Shown piece by piece: positions 7,419 to 16,354 of a stretch of 64,000 bases of DNA (its first letter is position 1; each line of letters opens with the position of its first letter). Made by a program: the position numbers and the translations under genes. Source of the stretch: Priestia endophytica DSM 13796 (GTDB lineage: Bacteria; Bacillota; Bacilli; Bacillales; Bacillaceae_H); contig NZ_FOXX01000008.1 in NCBI RefSeq assembly GCF_900115845.1, positions 1-64,000 on the forward strand, written 5' to 3'. The notes beneath the pieces were generated by a model. The model was not told the origin of the DNA. It ran no database searches and saw only the letters and a program-made list of their open reading frames with translations.

Positions 7419-7577
7419 AAAATAAAAATCTAAAGAAATATCCCCTCCTTTAGATTTTTCATGTAAAGAAGGGCTGTTTTGCCTTTCTTTATAGGATTGT
7501 TATTAGATAGGATTTTAGGTTGAATATATAAGCGAATAATTATATAATGATTTTGTTATAAGAAGGGAGGATATAGG

Positions 7578-7928
7578 ATGAGCGTACAGACAACCATTGA
7601 GTTAGAAAAGGCAGCTCAGATTTTAAAGTTGTTATCGGATAACAACAGATTGTCCATGATGAAATTATTACAACATCATGAATGCTGTGTATGTGAATTA
7701 GTTGAAATTTACGAGATAAGTCAGCCGGCCATTAGTCAGCATTTACGAAAACTGAGAGATGCCAAACTCGTAAAAGAGAGAAGAAAAGGTCAATGGATTT
7801 TTTATTCTATTAATAGAGAAAGCGAACATTATGCCTTTCTTTCTGTAATCCTTGAGCAATTACCAAGACAGGATCAAAAGTTAACCGATTTAGAAAATCA
7901 AGGGTTACGCATTAATTGTTGTGAATAG
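7578..7928 (+). CDS. arsR: ArsR-family repressor of arsB-arsC
   Basis: A 116-residue winged-helix repressor: KLLSDNNRLSMMKLLQ, the thiol motif CCVCELVEIY (Cys about 36, 37 and 39), and SQPAISQHLRKLRDAKLV as recognition helix. The extra C-terminal CC (RINCCE) may take part in metal binding. It heads a rightward operon with arsB starting about 13 bases after it, then arsC. GGGAGG is well placed before the ATG. Upstream is an AT-rich promoter with TATAAT near 7550 but no ATCAA-N6-TTGAT dyad close by, so it may read a different operator from the leftward ArsR. Confidence 0.9.
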   Translation: MSVQTTIELEKAAQILKLLSDNNRLSMMKLLQHHECCVCELVEIYEISQPAISQHLRKLRDAKLVKERRKGQWIFYSINRESEHYAFLSVILEQLPRQDQKLTDLENQGLRINCCE

Positions 7929-7940
7929 GAGGTATAAACA

Positions 7941-9239
7941 TTGGTATCGATTTTACTAGCATCTTTGATTTTCCTCATCACCTTAGTTTTCGTTATTTGG
8001 CAACCTAAAAATCTATCTATTGGTTGGTCAGCTTGTGGAGGCGCTGTTTTAGCTTTACTTGTAGGTGTTGTGGATTTTCACGATGTTGTAGATGTAACAG
8101 GAATTGTATGGAATGCTACTTTAACGTTTATTGCTGTTATTATTATTTCTTTAATTTTAGATGAGATTGGTTTCTTCGAATGGGCAGCTTTACATATGGC
8201 AAGGGCTGCTGGTGGAAACGGCGTCCGTATGTTTGTTTATGTTTCTCTTCTTGGATCAGTCGTTGCTGCATTATTTGCCAATGATGGAGCAGCCTTAATT
8301 CTAACACCAATTGTGTTAGCTATGGTACGAGCATTAAAATTTGAAGACCATATGGTCTTTCCGTTTATTATTGCAAGTGGTTTTATTGCCGATACCACGT
8401 CGTTACCTCTCGTTGTTAGTAACTTAGTAAATATTGTATCAGCTGACTTCTTTGGGATTAGTTTCTCTGAGTTTGCTTCACGCATGATTGTACCGGATTT
8501 ATTTGCTCTTTTCGCTAGCATCATCGTGCTGTATATCTACTTCCGTAGAAATATACCAAAGACATACAACGTAGCAGATTTACAAAGACCACGTGATGCC
8601 ATTAAAGATGAGAAGATGTTCCGATTATCTGGAATTGTGCTTGTAGTTTTAGTACTAGGCTACTTTATTGGAGAATTCTTTAGTATACCGGTTTCTATTA
8701 TCGCTGGCATTATTGCCATCTTATTCTTACTAATGGCTAGAAAAAGCTCAGCTGTTCAAACGAAAAAGGTACTACAGGGTGCCCCATGGGCAATTGTTTT
8801 CTTCTCTATTGGGATGTATGTTGTCGTCTATGGATTACGAAATGTTGGTCTAACGGAAGTATTAGCTAATGTCATTCAAGCAACAGCTGACCATGGATTG
8901 TTTGCGGCTACGATGGGCATGGGCTTCATTGCAGCCATCCTTTCTTCTATTATGAATAACATGCCAACAGTCATGATTGATGCCTTAGCTATTGATGCTA
9001 CTCATGCAACAGGTACCATTAAAGAAGCCTTAATTTATGCCAATGTAATTGGTTCTGATTTAGGACCGAAAATTACACCAATTGGTTCTCTTGCAACACT
9101 TTTATGGCTTCATGTTCTTTCCACCAAAGGAGTCAAGATTTCTTGGGGAACCTACTTTAAAACGGGAATCATCTTAACCATTCCAACACTGTTTATTACA
9201 CTTGTTGGTTTATATATTTGGTTACTTATTATTTCATAA
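7941..9239 (+). CDS. arsB: ArsB arsenite efflux permease
   Basis: A 432-residue ArsB/NhaD-type permease with about twelve membrane helices, near the normal 425-430 length of ArsB. Visible family stretches include [45 protein letters not shown] and [16 protein letters not shown]. It starts at TTG 7941 with GGAGG upstream. It exports arsenite or antimonite from the cytoplasm using the proton gradient and, if an ATPase were present, could pair with ArsA. None is present here. It sits between arsR and arsC in one operon. Confidence 0.92.
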   Translation: MVSILLASLIFLITLVFVIWQPKNLSIGWSACGGAVLALLVGVVDFHDVVDVTGIVWNATLTFIAVIIISLILDEIGFFEWAALHMARAAGGNGVRMFVYVSLLGSVVAALFANDGAALILTPIVLAMVRALKFEDHMVFPFIIASGFIADTTSLPLVVSNLVNIVSADFFGISFSEFASRMIVPDLFALFASIIVLYIYFRRNIPKTYNVADLQRPRDAIKDEKMFRLSGIVLVVLVLGYFIGEFFSIPVSIIAGIIAILFLLMARKSSAVQTKKVLQGAPWAIVFFSIGMYVVVYGLRNVGLTEVLANVIQATADHGLFAATMGMGFIAAILSSIMNNMPTVMIDALAIDATHATGTIKEALIYANVIGSDLGPKITPIGSLATLLWLHVLSTKGVKISWGTYFKTGIILTIPTLFITLVGLYIWLLIIS

Positions 9240-9262
9240 CACATCAAAAGGAGATTTGACAC

Positions 9263-9685
9263 ATGTCTAAAAAAACACTTTATTTCTTATGTACAGGAAA
9301 CTCTTGTCGTAGTCAAATGGCAGAAGGTTGGGCAAAAAAATATTTGGATTCTAATGAATGGAATGTATATAGCGCAGGTATTGAAGCCCATGGGCTTAAC
9401 CCAAACGCAGTTAAAGCTATGAAAGAAGCTGATGTTGATATTTCAAATCAAACTTCTGATATCATTGATCCTGAAATTCTAAACAATGCAGACCTAGTTG
9501 TGACCCTATGCGGAGATGCAGCTGACAAATGTCCGGTGACACCACCTCATGTAAAACGTGAGCATTGGGGCTTTGATGATCCCGCAAAAGCTGAAGGAAC
9601 AAATGAAGAGAAATGGGCTTTCTTCCAACGCGTACGTGATGAGATTGGGGAACGTATTCAACGTTTTGCAGAAACGGGTAAATAA
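9263..9685 (+). CDS. arsC: Arsenate reductase, thioredoxin-coupled (ArsC)
   Basis: A 140-residue low-molecular-weight phosphatase-fold enzyme. The P-loop CTGNSCRS (Cys10) binds arsenate, and [10 protein letters not shown] supplies the two redox cysteines (about 82 and 89) of the Cys triad used by the Bacillus/pI258 type, which is recycled by thioredoxin. [13 protein letters not shown] carries the family Asp. It reduces As(V) to As(III) for ArsB. It follows arsB by about 23 bases with AAAGGAGAT before the ATG, and is the last gene of the operon. Confidence 0.95.
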   Translation: MSKKTLYFLCTGNSCRSQMAEGWAKKYLDSNEWNVYSAGIEAHGLNPNAVKAMKEADVDISNQTSDIIDPEILNNADLVVTLCGDAADKCPVTPPHVKREHWGFDDPAKAEGTNEEKWAFFQRVRDEIGERIQRFAETGK

Positions 9686-9702
9686 TAAAAGGATCCTTTT
9701 AT
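9685..9702. terminator. Short dyad between convergent arsC and tnpC-like genes
   Basis: ATAAAAGGATCCTTTTAT is a perfect 18-base palindrome in the 26-base gap between the two stop codons. It can act as a weak bidirectional terminator. Confidence 0.45.
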
Positions 9703-9711
9703 ATACATTCT

Positions 9712-10185
9712 CTATTGGAACTTTTCAAAATGCTGTGCAACCCATTTTTGATTATTTTCCGCAATATATTGTTCTGCTTGAAGTAAACGCTGCACAAGTT
9801 CTTTTTTACTCAACTTCATATATTTAGCCTGAACTTGATTGATATTTCTGTCTTTCGTTAAACGCCGATAATCAATTAATTCTTGACTTTTAGAAGGTGA
9901 TTGCTGAATATTGAGTGCGCTCTTTTTCTGCTTATACGTTAGACTGTGTTCTTTGTATAATGCATATAATTCTTTATTTGTTCGTACTGTATTGGGATGA
10001 ATGCCTGACCCTTTCGGGTCAAGTTTTTTGGTTGTATCCGCAATGCGCTGTAGCGTTACGACGAGTTGGTTTTTAAGTAAGTATTCAACGGCTTCTTTTC
10101 CTAGTTGAACGGAACGTTCCCGGGCATCTTGATGGTTCTGGGTTAGCCAAGGACGTTCACTTGTCAAATCGAACTTGCGGCTCAT
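9712..10185 (-). CDS. TnpC-like / DUF6262 transposition protein
   Basis: About 157 residues, charged and mostly helical, with a TLQRIADTTKKLD stretch and SGIHPNTVRTNKELYALYKE that looks like a helix-turn-helix. Its position directly after two tyrosine recombinase genes and its character match TnpC of Tn554 and DUF6262 proteins, which assist and orient transposition. A longer frame opens at 10245, but GAAAGGAG is ideally spaced for the ATG at 10185 (MSRKFDLTSERPW), still overlapping the end of the upstream recombinase by 29 bases. Confidence 0.7.
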   Translation of the reverse strand: MSRKFDLTSERPWLTQNHQDARERSVQLGKEAVEYLLKNQLVVTLQRIADTTKKLDPKGSGIHPNTVRTNKELYALYKEHSLTYKQKKSALNIQQSPSKSQELIDYRRLTKDRNINQVQAKYMKLSKKELVQRLLQAEQYIAENNQKWVAQHFEKFQ

Positions 10186-12304
10186 AGGTTTGCTCCTTTC
10201 GATAAATTTCAATTTGCTCAATTTCCTGCAATTCAGTTCTCGCATCCTTCCGCATCTTTCTGGCTTTTTTCACTTCTATTGGTAGTCCAAGGTCCTTATA
10301 TCTTTTCTCCTCATACTTGGATAACTTAATGACTTCCTCTAGCTGATGCTTTTTCTCTGGTTGTGGTATTTTTGCTTGGCATCCTAAACAAGCCATTTTA
10401 ATGGGACATATGCGGTCTGTCACACAAACTCCACCAAGAACATTATTAAAGACGCCCACTTTTTCTTTATGCTCTTTCAGAGTACTTTCTAGTTCTTCTG
10501 GGTGTCGTAAGACAGCTTCATCAATATCAATATAATCTAAAATGATATCGTGTAATTCGCCCACCTTTTCCCCGATAATACTAGATGTGGGTTCGGAGTA
10601 GTAAGCTGTAGTGGTTAAATTCCTATGATGCAGTATCTTAGCTACAATATCGAGGGACATATCCCCTCGTTGCACAGCTTCTGTTGCAAAAGCATGGCGC
10701 AATAAATGTGTTTTAATAATAATCGGTTTACCTTCTTGCGTTTCCATTCGTAATCCATGGAGTAAAAAACGTAGGGATGGGAAAATTGCAAGGTCTGTCA
10801 AAGCTTTTCCTTCGTACTGAAAGAAGTAGGGGCGTGGTTCTGGAAATACATGTTTCCTTCCCTCTCCTCTATACTTTACTTTTGGGATTTCGTTACTATT
10901 ATAGTGTTCTTGAAGCATCTTATAAACGCGTGCCATAAGCTTAAAGGTTTGTTCCGTAGCATAATAAGCCTCAACTGCATCTCGTCCCTTAGGGACAACA
11001 TAGAAAGAATAGTGGACTTTATTATCCTCCTTAACTATTTTAATACATTTATGGGTGCGACTTAACTGTAAGAGTTCATTTATTCGTGCTCCTGTTGTAG
11101 TGAAAATATCTAGTGCTAACAACCCAAAGGTTGCTGCCGCATAAAGAGGTTCAACATCTAATAAGGTTCCTTGAGCCTTATTTTGGTGAAGACTTACAAA
11201 TGTACTGGATGATAATATACCTTTATGCTTTGAGTCAAAAGGAGTAGGATTCGTAGTTGAATTTTCCTCCCCATACCCCCATGATAAGAGCCACTCGCGC
11301 CTACGTTTTATTTCTTCTTCTGTAATATATCTATACCATCTCCCTACAATCCCTTTATCGAAAAGTTCCGTAAACCATAGACCCTCTGCCTCTTCTTCAC
11401 CATTCATTGACTCAGCTTTAATAAACTCTATAAAGTACTGATTGTTATCAACAGAAAAAGTGCTGGAACGACGTTGAGCACTTTTTATAGTAGAATCACT
11501 AAAATGCTCTTGATGGTGTAGTACAAAAGAGGGTTTGTCCCACAATCGAAAATAAAAATGTTCTCCAACTCGTTCAGGTTCAGCATAGTTAAATTCCATT
11601 GGAAGTTCTACATTGGTTTTTTCGGCTTCTTCACAAGCTTTTAAGAACGAAGTTCTCAGTCGCTCAAGCTGGTTCCACCGAAAGTGTCCTTCAGCTCGAA
11701 GTGTTGGAAGGGAGCCTACTATCACATCTGTCTCACTCTTTCGAGTGTGATGTCTCTTCTCCCTAGCTAATTTGTGAAAGGAAAAATCTCCTGAAGTAAA
11801 CGGGGGTTCTTTAAACAGAAAACGTTTGAAATAGGATTGTTGTTTAATAGAAAGGTTAGATGTTACCCATCTTTTACATGAATAGGCTAGAGACCTGTAT
11901 GAGCTAAGACTTTGCATTCTTTTATTAGGAGAGTGTTCAGGGAAAACCTCTCCTTTTAAGTACTGATAGAAATGAATGTCTATGTTAAATTCATCCACAT
12001 TTTTTAATTGAAAAGCGTCGAATAGCTCTCTTAATATTGTATTTACAGAACTTTGCCTATTCCTTATGGAAATTGTGCCTACTAGCTTATCTCTAGCAAT
12101 TAATGCCCAAAGTAGGAAATGATTGTTCCATGGTTGTGTAAGGACGTTATTCAAAAAGTATTGGATAAGGGAATCGTCTACCTTATCTAAAAGAAATACA
12201 TTTCTTTTATCTCGTAAATGAAGAACTTGATTATCTACTTTGCCTACTAATTGATGATAGAAAGGAGAAATAGGGGTTTCATTTGCTATGGTCAGTTTAC
12301 TCAT
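10157..12304 (-). CDS. TnpB-like tyrosine recombinase
   Basis: 715 residues, longer than the usual 630 of Tn554 TnpB. The catalytic part lies in residues about 380-600: TTGARINELLQLS (Arg), HLLRHAFATEAVQRGD (H-x-x-R) and TTTAYYSEPT (Tyr nucleophile). A cysteine cluster CVTDRICPIKMACLGC near 625-645 resembles the zinc-binding tail of TnpB proteins. The first 300 residues have no obvious motif. It overlaps its downstream neighbour and follows the other recombinase by only 8 bases, so the set is one operon. It would cut and join DNA together with TnpA. Confidence 0.85.
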   Translation of the reverse strand: MSKLTIANETPISPFYHQLVGKVDNQVLHLRDKRNVFLLDKVDDSLIQYFLNNVLTQPWNNHFLLWALIARDKLVGTISIRNRQSSVNTILRELFDAFQLKNVDEFNIDIHFYQYLKGEVFPEHSPNKRMQSLSSYRSLAYSCKRWVTSNLSIKQQSYFKRFLFKEPPFTSGDFSFHKLAREKRHHTRKSETDVIVGSLPTLRAEGHFRWNQLERLRTSFLKACEEAEKTNVELPMEFNYAEPERVGEHFYFRLWDKPSFVLHHQEHFSDSTIKSAQRRSSTFSVDNNQYFIEFIKAESMNGEEEAEGLWFTELFDKGIVGRWYRYITEEEIKRRREWLLSWGYGEENSTTNPTPFDSKHKGILSSSTFVSLHQNKAQGTLLDVEPLYAAATFGLLALDIFTTTGARINELLQLSRTHKCIKIVKEDNKVHYSFYVVPKGRDAVEAYYATEQTFKLMARVYKMLQEHYNSNEIPKVKYRGEGRKHVFPEPRPYFFQYEGKALTDLAIFPSLRFLLHGLRMETQEGKPIIIKTHLLRHAFATEAVQRGDMSLDIVAKILHHRNLTTTAYYSEPTSSIIGEKVGELHDIILDYIDIDEAVLRHPEELESTLKEHKEKVGVFNNVLGGVCVTDRICPIKMACLGCQAKIPQPEKKHQLEEVIKLSKYEEKRYKDLGLPIEVKKARKMRKDARTELQEIEQIEIYRKEQTYEPQVRFDK

Positions 12305-12312
12305 TCCAATCT

Positions 12313-13659
12313 TTAAAATTTTAATAATCCTTGTATATCTTCGTCTATTTCTACAGGGATATTTGTATGAACACGTGAAACCTGCGGTTTTTTTGTTTTT
12401 TTCTTCTTTTGTTGAAGATACTCTTTTTCTTTTTCTTTCATGTTATCGAGCATATTATCATGCGCTTCTCTGTGCTTTTCTTCATCAAAATGATGTTCGT
12501 AGGTTTTTATCGTATCTTCTTGCTTCCATTTCATATATTTAATGAGTTGTGTCCTTCGTTGGACTACTTCATTTTCAGTAGTAGAAACGTTATAAATCTC
12601 TCGAAGCCTTGTGGTCACAAACCAATGCCTTGCTTTATGGGGATTGATTTTAAGTCCACTGGCTTTCATGGCTTTACTCCAGTGATAATACCATGCATGG
12701 TACGTGAAAGACAGTCCAGCTTCTGTTAGAAAGAGAGGAGCCTCATCTGGTAAATTATTAAATGAGCAATGTAAGGTATCTAGCTTCTTACGTTCCGTGT
12801 TAATATACCGCATGAGCAGTTTCACTGTATCTTTACTAAATCTCAAGAATTTTACCCGCCGTCCATGACTCCCTTTCGTAAATGTCCTGAGTTCTTGAAA
12901 CGACTTTCGACTCCTGTAATCTCCAATGGTCACTTCGATGACTTCTGAGGCCCTAGCGCCACTTTCAAAGAGTAGACGAGCAATGACCATTTCACGTAAC
13001 GACCATTTCACCTGTTTTCCTGCTTGGTACACCTGATAGGGAAGATGAGGGTCATCAATGATTTCAGGTTGCCACTCTTCGTTAATGAGCTTAAAGTAGG
13101 AATCTGTCAATCTTCGATGAGGAGTAGGGTCTTCTGTCCCTGCAATGTCCGGCATTCGAGGTTTACCTACACGCACACCCTCGGTGTGATTTTTGTAATC
13201 CTGTACGACACTATGAGTATCAATTAATGGATTACGATGTCCATATTGCTTTAATTGATCCATGGATTTATAAAAAGATTTTAAGGACGAAAGAAAATGA
13301 TTCACAGTATTCGGACTTTTATGTGTACGATTTACGAATCGAAAAGAATCTTTTTCGCGTACTTTACATGCCATTTCCTCCATTAAATAATCCTCTATGG
13401 CAACTCGTATAGCATCCGGCTCATCATTCCAAAGAACAGTCTCTCCTTGATACTTACTGTACACGTCTAACCATGTGAAAAAAGGTAGCAGATTTTGAAG
13501 GTAGGATAAAGCCGAGCTTTCGGAAATCCGTCCCTTACAATCATGGTAAAAATCTGTTAATGGGAGAAACGGTTGGTTCTGTCTATCAAATACAAGTAGA
13601 TGATAACGACTTTTTACATCTTCAGGACAATACATATAATAGTATTTAGATAACTCCAT
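12313..13659 (-). CDS. TnpA-like tyrosine recombinase
   Basis: A 448-residue phage-integrase-type enzyme. An N-terminal SAM-like DNA-binding region covers about residues 35-160. Catalytic motifs are FESGARASEVIEV (Arg), NPHKARHWFVTTRL (H-x-x-R) and TIKTYEHHFDEEK (Tyr). The basic, lysine-rich tail (KKKKTKKPQVSR) is unusual and may bind DNA. It is the first recombinase in the operon, as tnpA is in Tn554. RBS AAAGGAGAA lies before the ATG. Confidence 0.85.
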   Translation of the reverse strand: MELSKYYYMYCPEDVKSRYHLLVFDRQNQPFLPLTDFYHDCKGRISESSALSYLQNLLPFFTWLDVYSKYQGETVLWNDEPDAIRVAIEDYLMEEMACKVREKDSFRFVNRTHKSPNTVNHFLSSLKSFYKSMDQLKQYGHRNPLIDTHSVVQDYKNHTEGVRVGKPRMPDIAGTEDPTPHRRLTDSYFKLINEEWQPEIIDDPHLPYQVYQAGKQVKWSLREMVIARLLFESGARASEVIEVTIGDYRSRKSFQELRTFTKGSHGRRVKFLRFSKDTVKLLMRYINTERKKLDTLHCSFNNLPDEAPLFLTEAGLSFTYHAWYYHWSKAMKASGLKINPHKARHWFVTTRLREIYNVSTTENEVVQRRTQLIKYMKWKQEDTIKTYEHHFDEEKHREAHDNMLDNMKEKEKEYLQQKKKKTKKPQVSRVHTNIPVEIDEDIQGLLKF

Positions 13660-13681
13660 CTCTCATTGTTCTCCTTTTCTA

Positions 13682-14230
13682 TTAATCTTCCAGCCAATTC
13701 ACGAAAGGAAGGAGATGTGGATGAGACAGTTCTTTCTGACTGGGTAGGTGTTCTCTTTCTTGTTGTGTAAAATCATATAAATGTTTACTCTGTTTCTTAG
13801 GCAACTTTACAGGCAATGTAGAAGGACTCCAGTTTTCACGAATTGCCTTTTTGATAAACCCGTCAGGGTTTTTTACTTTGGTTGCCGATTGTCGCATAAT
13901 TAACAAGATTTCTAGCGTTCGGTGAATGCCTATGACCGACAGAATATTAAACATCTCCTCTGTAGGTGAGGTAAGTGTGACAGCTTCATAAGCTAGTTTT
14001 ACTAATGTCGCTTCTTGAGCATCTGGTTGCTTTTCTTCCTGAATATTTTGGTATTCTTGAGCAGTAACTAACGTATCGAGCTGTGTAAGGTCACCTTCCG
14101 GTATACGCCATCCTTCTTTATCGCTGTTCCGGTAGGCATTGGGGAATTTACCTCTCCGTAGCCAACGCTTTACTGTTTCTTCATGTTTCCCCACAAGTTG
14201 AGCAACTTCTTTTACTTTGTATTCTTTCAA
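13682..14230 (-). CDS. Helix-turn-helix accessory protein of the element
   Basis: 182 residues. The N-terminal 50 residues form a MerR/excisionase-like HTH: YKVKEVAQLVGKHEETVKRW, then a wing ending GWRIPEGD. The remainder is acidic and glutamine-rich without a known motif. It is the first gene of the four-gene recombination operon, 22 bases before the tnpA-like gene, so it probably controls excision direction or operon expression. Classical Tn554 lacks such a gene, which makes it a feature of this lineage. Confidence 0.65.
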   Translation of the reverse strand: MKEYKVKEVAQLVGKHEETVKRWLRRGKFPNAYRNSDKEGWRIPEGDLTQLDTLVTAQEYQNIQEEKQPDAQEATLVKLAYEAVTLTSPTEEMFNILSVIGIHRTLEILLIMRQSATKVKNPDGFIKKAIRENWSPSTLPVKLPKKQSKHLYDFTQQEREHLPSQKELSHPHLLPFVNWLED

Positions 14231-14322
14231 TTTTACACCTCCATTGGAAATATATAGTCAAACTTGTAAGCTTATTTTACTGCGTTAGAGTATTGTTATA
14301 CATTAATATGGATGGCACTATT

Positions 14323-14338
14323 GTTTGTTGTAGTAAAA
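14323..14338 (-). repeat. Right-end subterminal repeat
   Basis: Minus-strand TTTTACTACAACAAACA repeats, in inverted orientation, the TTTACTACAACA pair at 6089-6122. Confidence 0.55.
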
Positions 14339-14370
14339 TATGAGGTCATATAGAGGTCCACAAACATAAA

Positions 14371-14401
14371 AAAGTACACCACCTGTATTCATGTGATGTA
14401 C
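14371..14401. terminator. Hairpin at the right end of the ars element
   Basis: AGTACACCAC (14373-14382) pairs with GTGATGTACT (14392-14401), one mismatch. On the minus strand it is followed by six T. It mirrors the hairpin at 6021-6072. Confidence 0.5.
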
Positions 14402-14412
14402 TTAGTTTTAAC

Positions 14413-14425
14413 AATGTCTGACATT
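14413..14425. repeat. Right-end palindrome AATGTCTGACATT
   Basis: Same 13-base palindrome as at 5997-6009 but with central T on the plus strand. Confidence 0.65.
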
Positions 14426-14558
14426 CCACATTAAATACTGATATGAATAGCTTCAATTATTCACTTCTGTATTTAATGTTACAGTATAAATCCAAGGTCT
14501 TTTTCATATAACTACTTTGTTATGTTTCCCCTTTTCTTCACAAACAAAAAGGACTCAC

Positions 14559-14717
14559 TTAAACCGTAGATAAAGCAAGGTAAGGATCATTAAAATAGAC
14601 AACCTCGGTAAGAATTTTACTTCCTTGGATATCTTCAAAAGCTGCCCTTGCTTCTCTTTCTGTGTCAAATTCAAACATTTTCGTGTTTTCTCTTGCATGA
14701 ACAGTAATCACCCACAT
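14559..14717 (-). CDS. 52-residue conserved-looking small protein
   Basis: A GGAGGGAG ribosome site 7-8 bases before the ATG and a clean 52-codon frame support a real gene. It begins MWVITVHARENTKMFEFDTE and ends YFNDPYLALSTV. Alternating hydrophobic and charged residues around an ArgGlu-rich helix (EREARAAFEDIQ) suggest a compact alpha/beta fold. No membrane segment or cysteine is present. I do not recognise a named family. It lies just outside the right edge of the ars element, followed by hairpins and speG in the same direction. Confidence 0.6.
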   Translation of the reverse strand: MWVITVHARENTKMFEFDTEREARAAFEDIQGSKILTEVVYFNDPYLALSTV

Positions 14718-14912
14718 GAATTGTTTCTCCCTCCTCATTTAAAATAGCCCTTTGTACATGTCCTCACCCATATACAAGGGACAATTAAAGACATTATGAA
14801 CAATGTCACGCAAAATAAAAACCCTTTCTACAAAAATAATGATATTATGAGAAATGAAGAGTCCTTACTATTTAGTTTATATAAAATTGATAATCGTCTT
14901 TAAATAGTATAA

Positions 14913-14945
14913 AAACAAGCAGCACTTTTGTTGCACTGCTTGTTT
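14913..14945 (-). terminator. Terminator of speG
   Basis: AAACAAGCAG and CTGCTTGTTT form a perfect 10-base stem, followed by TTTTTAT on the minus strand, about 60 bases after the acetyltransferase stop. Confidence 0.65.
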
Positions 14946-15004
14946 AGAGGACATTACTGGTGAACCTTATAGCTTTACTTTCTGCGTAACACTTTTTCGT
15001 ATAC

Positions 15005-15523
15005 TCATTGTTCTATTTTTAAGTATTGTTTTTGAAACATACACATTCTTATTGCATTATGATAGCTACCGTCAACGAAAAATTCATCTTCTAGCTCCCC
15101 TTCAACTGAAAAACCAACCTTTTTGTAAATGTGAATGGCCTTAGCATTTTCTTTATCTACAATTAAATACAGTTTATGCATATTTAATACAGAAAAGGCA
15201 TATTTCATAGCTAATCTAGTGGCAATCATCGCATAACCACAGCCTTGATGCTTAGGATCAATGATAATTTGAAACTCTGATCTCCGATGAATATAATCAA
15301 TTTCTACTAATTCAACTAGCCCAAGCATTTCACCATCTTTTTCGAGTATAAAACGACGCTCTCCTTGATCATGAATATGCTTATCATATAAATCCTGTAA
15401 CTCTACAAAAGCTTCATAAGGCTCCTCAAACCAATAAGACATGATGTTTGCATCATTATTAAGTTCGTGAACGAATTTTAAATCTTCGCGTTCCAAAGGA
15501 CGTAATTTAAGATTCTTACTCAT
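15005..15523 (-). CDS. speG: Spermidine N1-acetyltransferase (GNAT)
   Basis: A 172-residue GNAT acetyltransferase of the usual SpeG length. Family segments are [53 protein letters not shown] and the acetyl-CoA loop [31 protein letters not shown] gives motif B. SpeG acetylates spermidine and spermine to relieve polyamine stress in the cytoplasm. GGGAGG before the ATG supports the start. The window also encodes an agmatine/putrescine catabolic set about 9 kb away, so polyamine balance is a theme here. Confidence 0.88.
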   Translation of the reverse strand: MSKNLKLRPLEREDLKFVHELNNDANIMSYWFEEPYEAFVELQDLYDKHIHDQGERRFILEKDGEMLGLVELVEIDYIHRRSEFQIIIDPKHQGCGYAMIATRLAMKYAFSVLNMHKLYLIVDKENAKAIHIYKKVGFSVEGELEDEFFVDGSYHNAIRMCMFQKQYLKIEQ

Positions 15524-15622
15524 TTTTATTTAACCTCCCTAAATTTGCGGTAACTATAGTTTTTTGAATTGCACCTTTCACTTCTGCTCTTCTTTTCCGA
15601 TTCTACCTTTATAGGTTCATAG

Positions 15623-15937
15623 TTATGAAGTCACTCCAAGACCAATAACTCCTATTAAAACAAGAAGCAATGATAAATACTGAAAAATGCTCAATTTCTC
15701 TTTAAACCACAGCATCCCAACTAGTGCGATTCCAATACTTCCAATACCTGTCCATACTGCATAAGCAACCCCAGCTGGGATAACTTGCATAGCCTTTGAT
15801 AGACATAAAAAGGATAAAATAAAACCAAGTGACATTGTAAGTATAGCCCATTTTTTTCTTTTTCCATTTATATATTTCATCGCAACCGTAGCGACAACCT
15901 CTTCAAGTCCAGCCAATAATAATAAACCCCAAACCAT
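15623..15937 (-). CDS. SMR-family efflux protein, second pair, downstream subunit
   Basis: A 104-residue four-helix SMR protein. Its first helix reads LLLAGLEEVVATVAMKYI with the membrane glutamate, and the AYAVWTGIGSIG loop is typical. It overlaps the upstream SMR gene by one base (TAATG), so the two subunits are translationally coupled as in YkkCD or EbrAB. Downstream member of a TetR-controlled unit. Confidence 0.85.
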   Translation of the reverse strand: MVWGLLLLAGLEEVVATVAMKYINGKRKKWAILTMSLGFILSFLCLSKAMQVIPAGVAYAVWTGIGSIGIALVGMLWFKEKLSIFQYLSLLLVLIGVIGLGVTS

Positions 15938-16272
15938 TACTTTTCACCTCTAGCTTCATATGTCTCTTTTCTTGTGAATACTTTCATTCCTATTATCCCA
16001 ACTAATAAAATAGCTAGAAAAACAAGTTGTTTGATTGAGAAAGAATCCCCTAAAATAATTCCTACAAGATATGTTCCAACTGTACCTATCCCAACAAACA
16101 CAGTATAGGCAGCTGCAATAGGAAGTGATTTATACGAATAAATCAGAAGTATAAAGCTCACTAGAATGAGGATAAAAGTCATCAACCATTGGAATCCTGT
16201 TTCAGCATGTTTCAATCCTGAGGCCCATACTACCTCTAAAAGTCCTGCGATAAATACAAATAACCAATTCAT
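15937..16272 (-). CDS. SMR-family efflux protein, second pair, Gdx-like subunit
   Basis: A 111-residue four-helix SMR protein. The start LLEVVWASGLKHAETGF carries the Gdx-type glutamate and W/GLK pattern seen in guanidinium exporters, and the body is similar to the riboswitch-controlled subunit at 482-823. RBS AAGAGGAG lies before the ATG. A perfect dyad operator is just upstream, followed by a tetR gene in the same direction. The likely substrate is guanidinium or a small cation, by analogy. EbrAB-type multidrug export is the alternative. Confidence 0.82.
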   Translation of the reverse strand: MNWLFVFIAGLLEVVWASGLKHAETGFQWLMTFILILVSFILLIYSYKSLPIAAAYTVFVGIGTVGTYLVGIILGDSFSIKQLVFLAILLVGIIGMKVFTRKETYEARGEK

Positions 16273-16290
16273 ATGCTCTCAACTCCTCTT

Positions 16291-16317
16291 AAAAATGAAT
16301 GAACGTCATTCATTTTT
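16291..16317. promoter_or_regulatory. TetR operator before the SMR pair
   Basis: A perfect inverted repeat with 12-base arms AAAAATGAATGA/TCATTCATTTTT around ACG, immediately upstream of the SMR ribosome site. Its core AATGAATGA-N3-TCATTCATT recurs exactly before tetR. Confidence 0.85.
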
Positions 16318-16324
16318 GGGGAAT

Positions 16325-16354
16325 AAAAATTACTGGGTATTCCCAATAATTTTT
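16325..16354. terminator. Terminator after tetR
   Basis: AAAATTACTGGG and CCCAATAATTTT form a stem around TATT, with T residues on the minus strand, overlapping the tetR stop. It separates tetR from the SMR pair. Confidence 0.55.

Larger units (their letters stand above)
5997..14425. mobile_element. Tn554-like arsenic resistance element
   Basis: A self-consistent 8.4-kb unit: arsI, arsR and a small ORF leftward, arsR-arsB-arsC rightward, then HTH, two tyrosine recombinases and a DUF6262-like protein reading leftward, which is the Tn554 tnpA-tnpB-tnpC set. The edges mirror one another. From each outside edge inward one meets AATGTCAGACATT, a hairpin with a T tract, and then CATATTTACTACAACAA (one extra T on the right) about 80 bases in. 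Tn554 relatives insert site-specifically without long terminal inverted repeats, so the exact ends are inferred. The palindromes could be element ends or a duplicated target core. Confidence 0.7.
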
